Assembly: GCF_001426925.1 (NCBI RefSeq)
Contig: NZ_LMFR01000022.1
Location: 122,329-186,328, forward strand
Direction: 5' to 3'
Origin: Microbacterium sp. Root53
Lineage (GTDB): Bacteria > Actinomycetota > Actinomycetes > Actinomycetales > Microbacteriaceae
DNA length: 64,000 nucleotides
Shown here: positions 63,519 to 64,000 of the stretch, piece by piece
Position numbering within the stretch: position 1 is the first letter of the stretch
How the letters are laid out: every line of letters begins with the position of its first letter
Made by a program: the position numbers and the translations under genes
The notes under the pieces: generated by a model
What the model saw: only the letters and a program-made list of their open reading frames with translations
Databases searched by the model: none
What the model was told of the DNA's origin: nothing

Positions 63519-64000
63519 ATGACGTTCCTCGATGAGTTCCGGGCAGCGGTGACCGCTGCGGCGGCCGCCGCGCCGGGCGACGCGTCGGTCGTGCTCGGGA
63601 TGTCGGACGAGGATGTGGTGGCGCTGGTGGAGGCGGCGACCGAGCTGGTGCAGATCGGTGAGCGGAGCCGGTTGATGGGTGTCGGGGTGGTCGCCGCGCG
63701 TTCGTCTCGGGACGCAGGGCAGGGCGGGTTGGCGCAGGAGCGCGGTCACCGCAACGCGGTCGCGTTCGTGCAGGAGGTGGCCGGGACCTCGCGTGGGGAG
63801 GCGGCGCGGCAGGTGCGGCTGGGGCAGTCGCTGCTGGAGACGGCGCAGTCCGAGGAGGTTCCCGCGGAGCTGGATGCGGACGTTCCGCCGATGGAGGCGC
63901 CGTGGCATGCGCCGTTGGATCGGGCGCTGCTGGACGGGGTGCTGACGTCGGCGCAGATGGATGCGATCAGCCGCGGGCTCGGGCGGCCACCGGAGGGTGC
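63519..64000 (+). CDS. DUF222/13E12-type HNH endonuclease (N-terminal part)
   Basis: The frame opens at ATG 63519 and runs off the window edge after 160 residues (MTFLDEFRAAVTAAAAAAP...). It has the DUF222 opening pattern: a helical region with LVEAATELVQIGERSRLMGV, then GTSRGEAARQVRLGQSLLE and PWHAPLDRALLDGVLTSAQMDAI. In complete members an HNH nuclease domain follows about 250 residues later. These genes are multicopy in Microbacteriaceae. The HNH domain itself is outside the window. Confidence 0.85.
   Translation, partial: MTFLDEFRAAVTAAAAAAPGDASVVLGMSDEDVVALVEAATELVQIGERSRLMGVGVVAARSSRDAGQGGLAQERGHRNAVAFVQEVAGTSRGEAARQVRLGQSLLETAQSEEVPAELDADVPPMEAPWHAPLDRALLDGVLTSAQMDAISRGLGRPPEG

Overview
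The window is a gene-dense stretch of a very GC-rich actinobacterial chromosome, most likely a member of the Microbacteriaceae such as Microbacterium or a close relative. The evidence is the high GC at third codon positions, frequent GTG and TTG starts, many genes whose -10 box lies 7-10 bases before the start codon (leaderless transcripts), F420-type Ddn-family proteins, split NHEJ genes, a DUF222/13E12 HNH gene, and REP-like GGTCGTTGAGCG palindromes in intergenic gaps. The genus is inferred from gene content and motif style; no search was run. No tRNA, rRNA, CRISPR array or recognisable transposase was seen.

Layout. 1-5.1 kb: end of a DUF3817-like gene, guaA, a frameshifted LysR gene divergent from an MHS transporter and a 3-hydroxybutyrate dehydrogenase. 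5.2-9 kb: a formate/nitrite channel and a LiaSR-like kinase-regulator-DUF4097 operon. 9-12 kb: a PopR-like regulator ending in Leu-Ala-Ala followed by two ClpP paralogues, the second lacking the catalytic serine, then a proline iminopeptidase. 12-20.7 kb: Bax-inhibitor-like protein, GDPD, lipoprotein, PcrA helicase, YigZ, SseB-like protein and the LigD polymerase. 20.7-27 kb: a retropepsin-like protease divergent from a RimK-RCK fusion, ATP-dependent ligase, FAD oxidoreductase, acyl-CoA dehydrogenase and a small membrane protein. 27-37.3 kb: sucCD, two Ddn-family genes, DUF6350, a formaldehyde dehydrogenase/HbpS pair with a divergent ATPase-LuxR regulator, purN and purH. 37.3-43.4 kb: Ada-AraC-AlkA, Ogt and a heterodimeric ABC exporter. 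43.4-50.4 kb: GNAT, L,D-transpeptidase, hexosaminidase divergent from nagB, GlcD-like oxidase, YrdB.

50.4-53.1 kb holds four tandem genes for small acidic proteins; three share a GPDDVxY motif and one of these is frameshifted. The three motif-bearing genes share an upstream motif pair that looks like an alternative-sigma promoter. 53.3-56 kb: DUF3800 protein, then an unknown small protein translationally coupled to a Rieske-tailed FAD oxidoreductase. About 55.96-60.2 kb is a compositionally distinct, relatively AT-rich accessory segment: a likely type II restriction-modification pair (endonuclease plus N6-adenine methylase) and a coupled HAD phosphatase plus three-helix membrane protein. This last pair is the best candidate for an uncharacterised system. 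60.4-64 kb returns to core-like genes (Nudix, SelO, a zinc-ribbon protein) and ends inside a DUF222 HNH endonuclease gene.

Intergenic gaps carry at least four families of palindromic or tandem repeats, one of which has been absorbed into the coding sequence of alkA.
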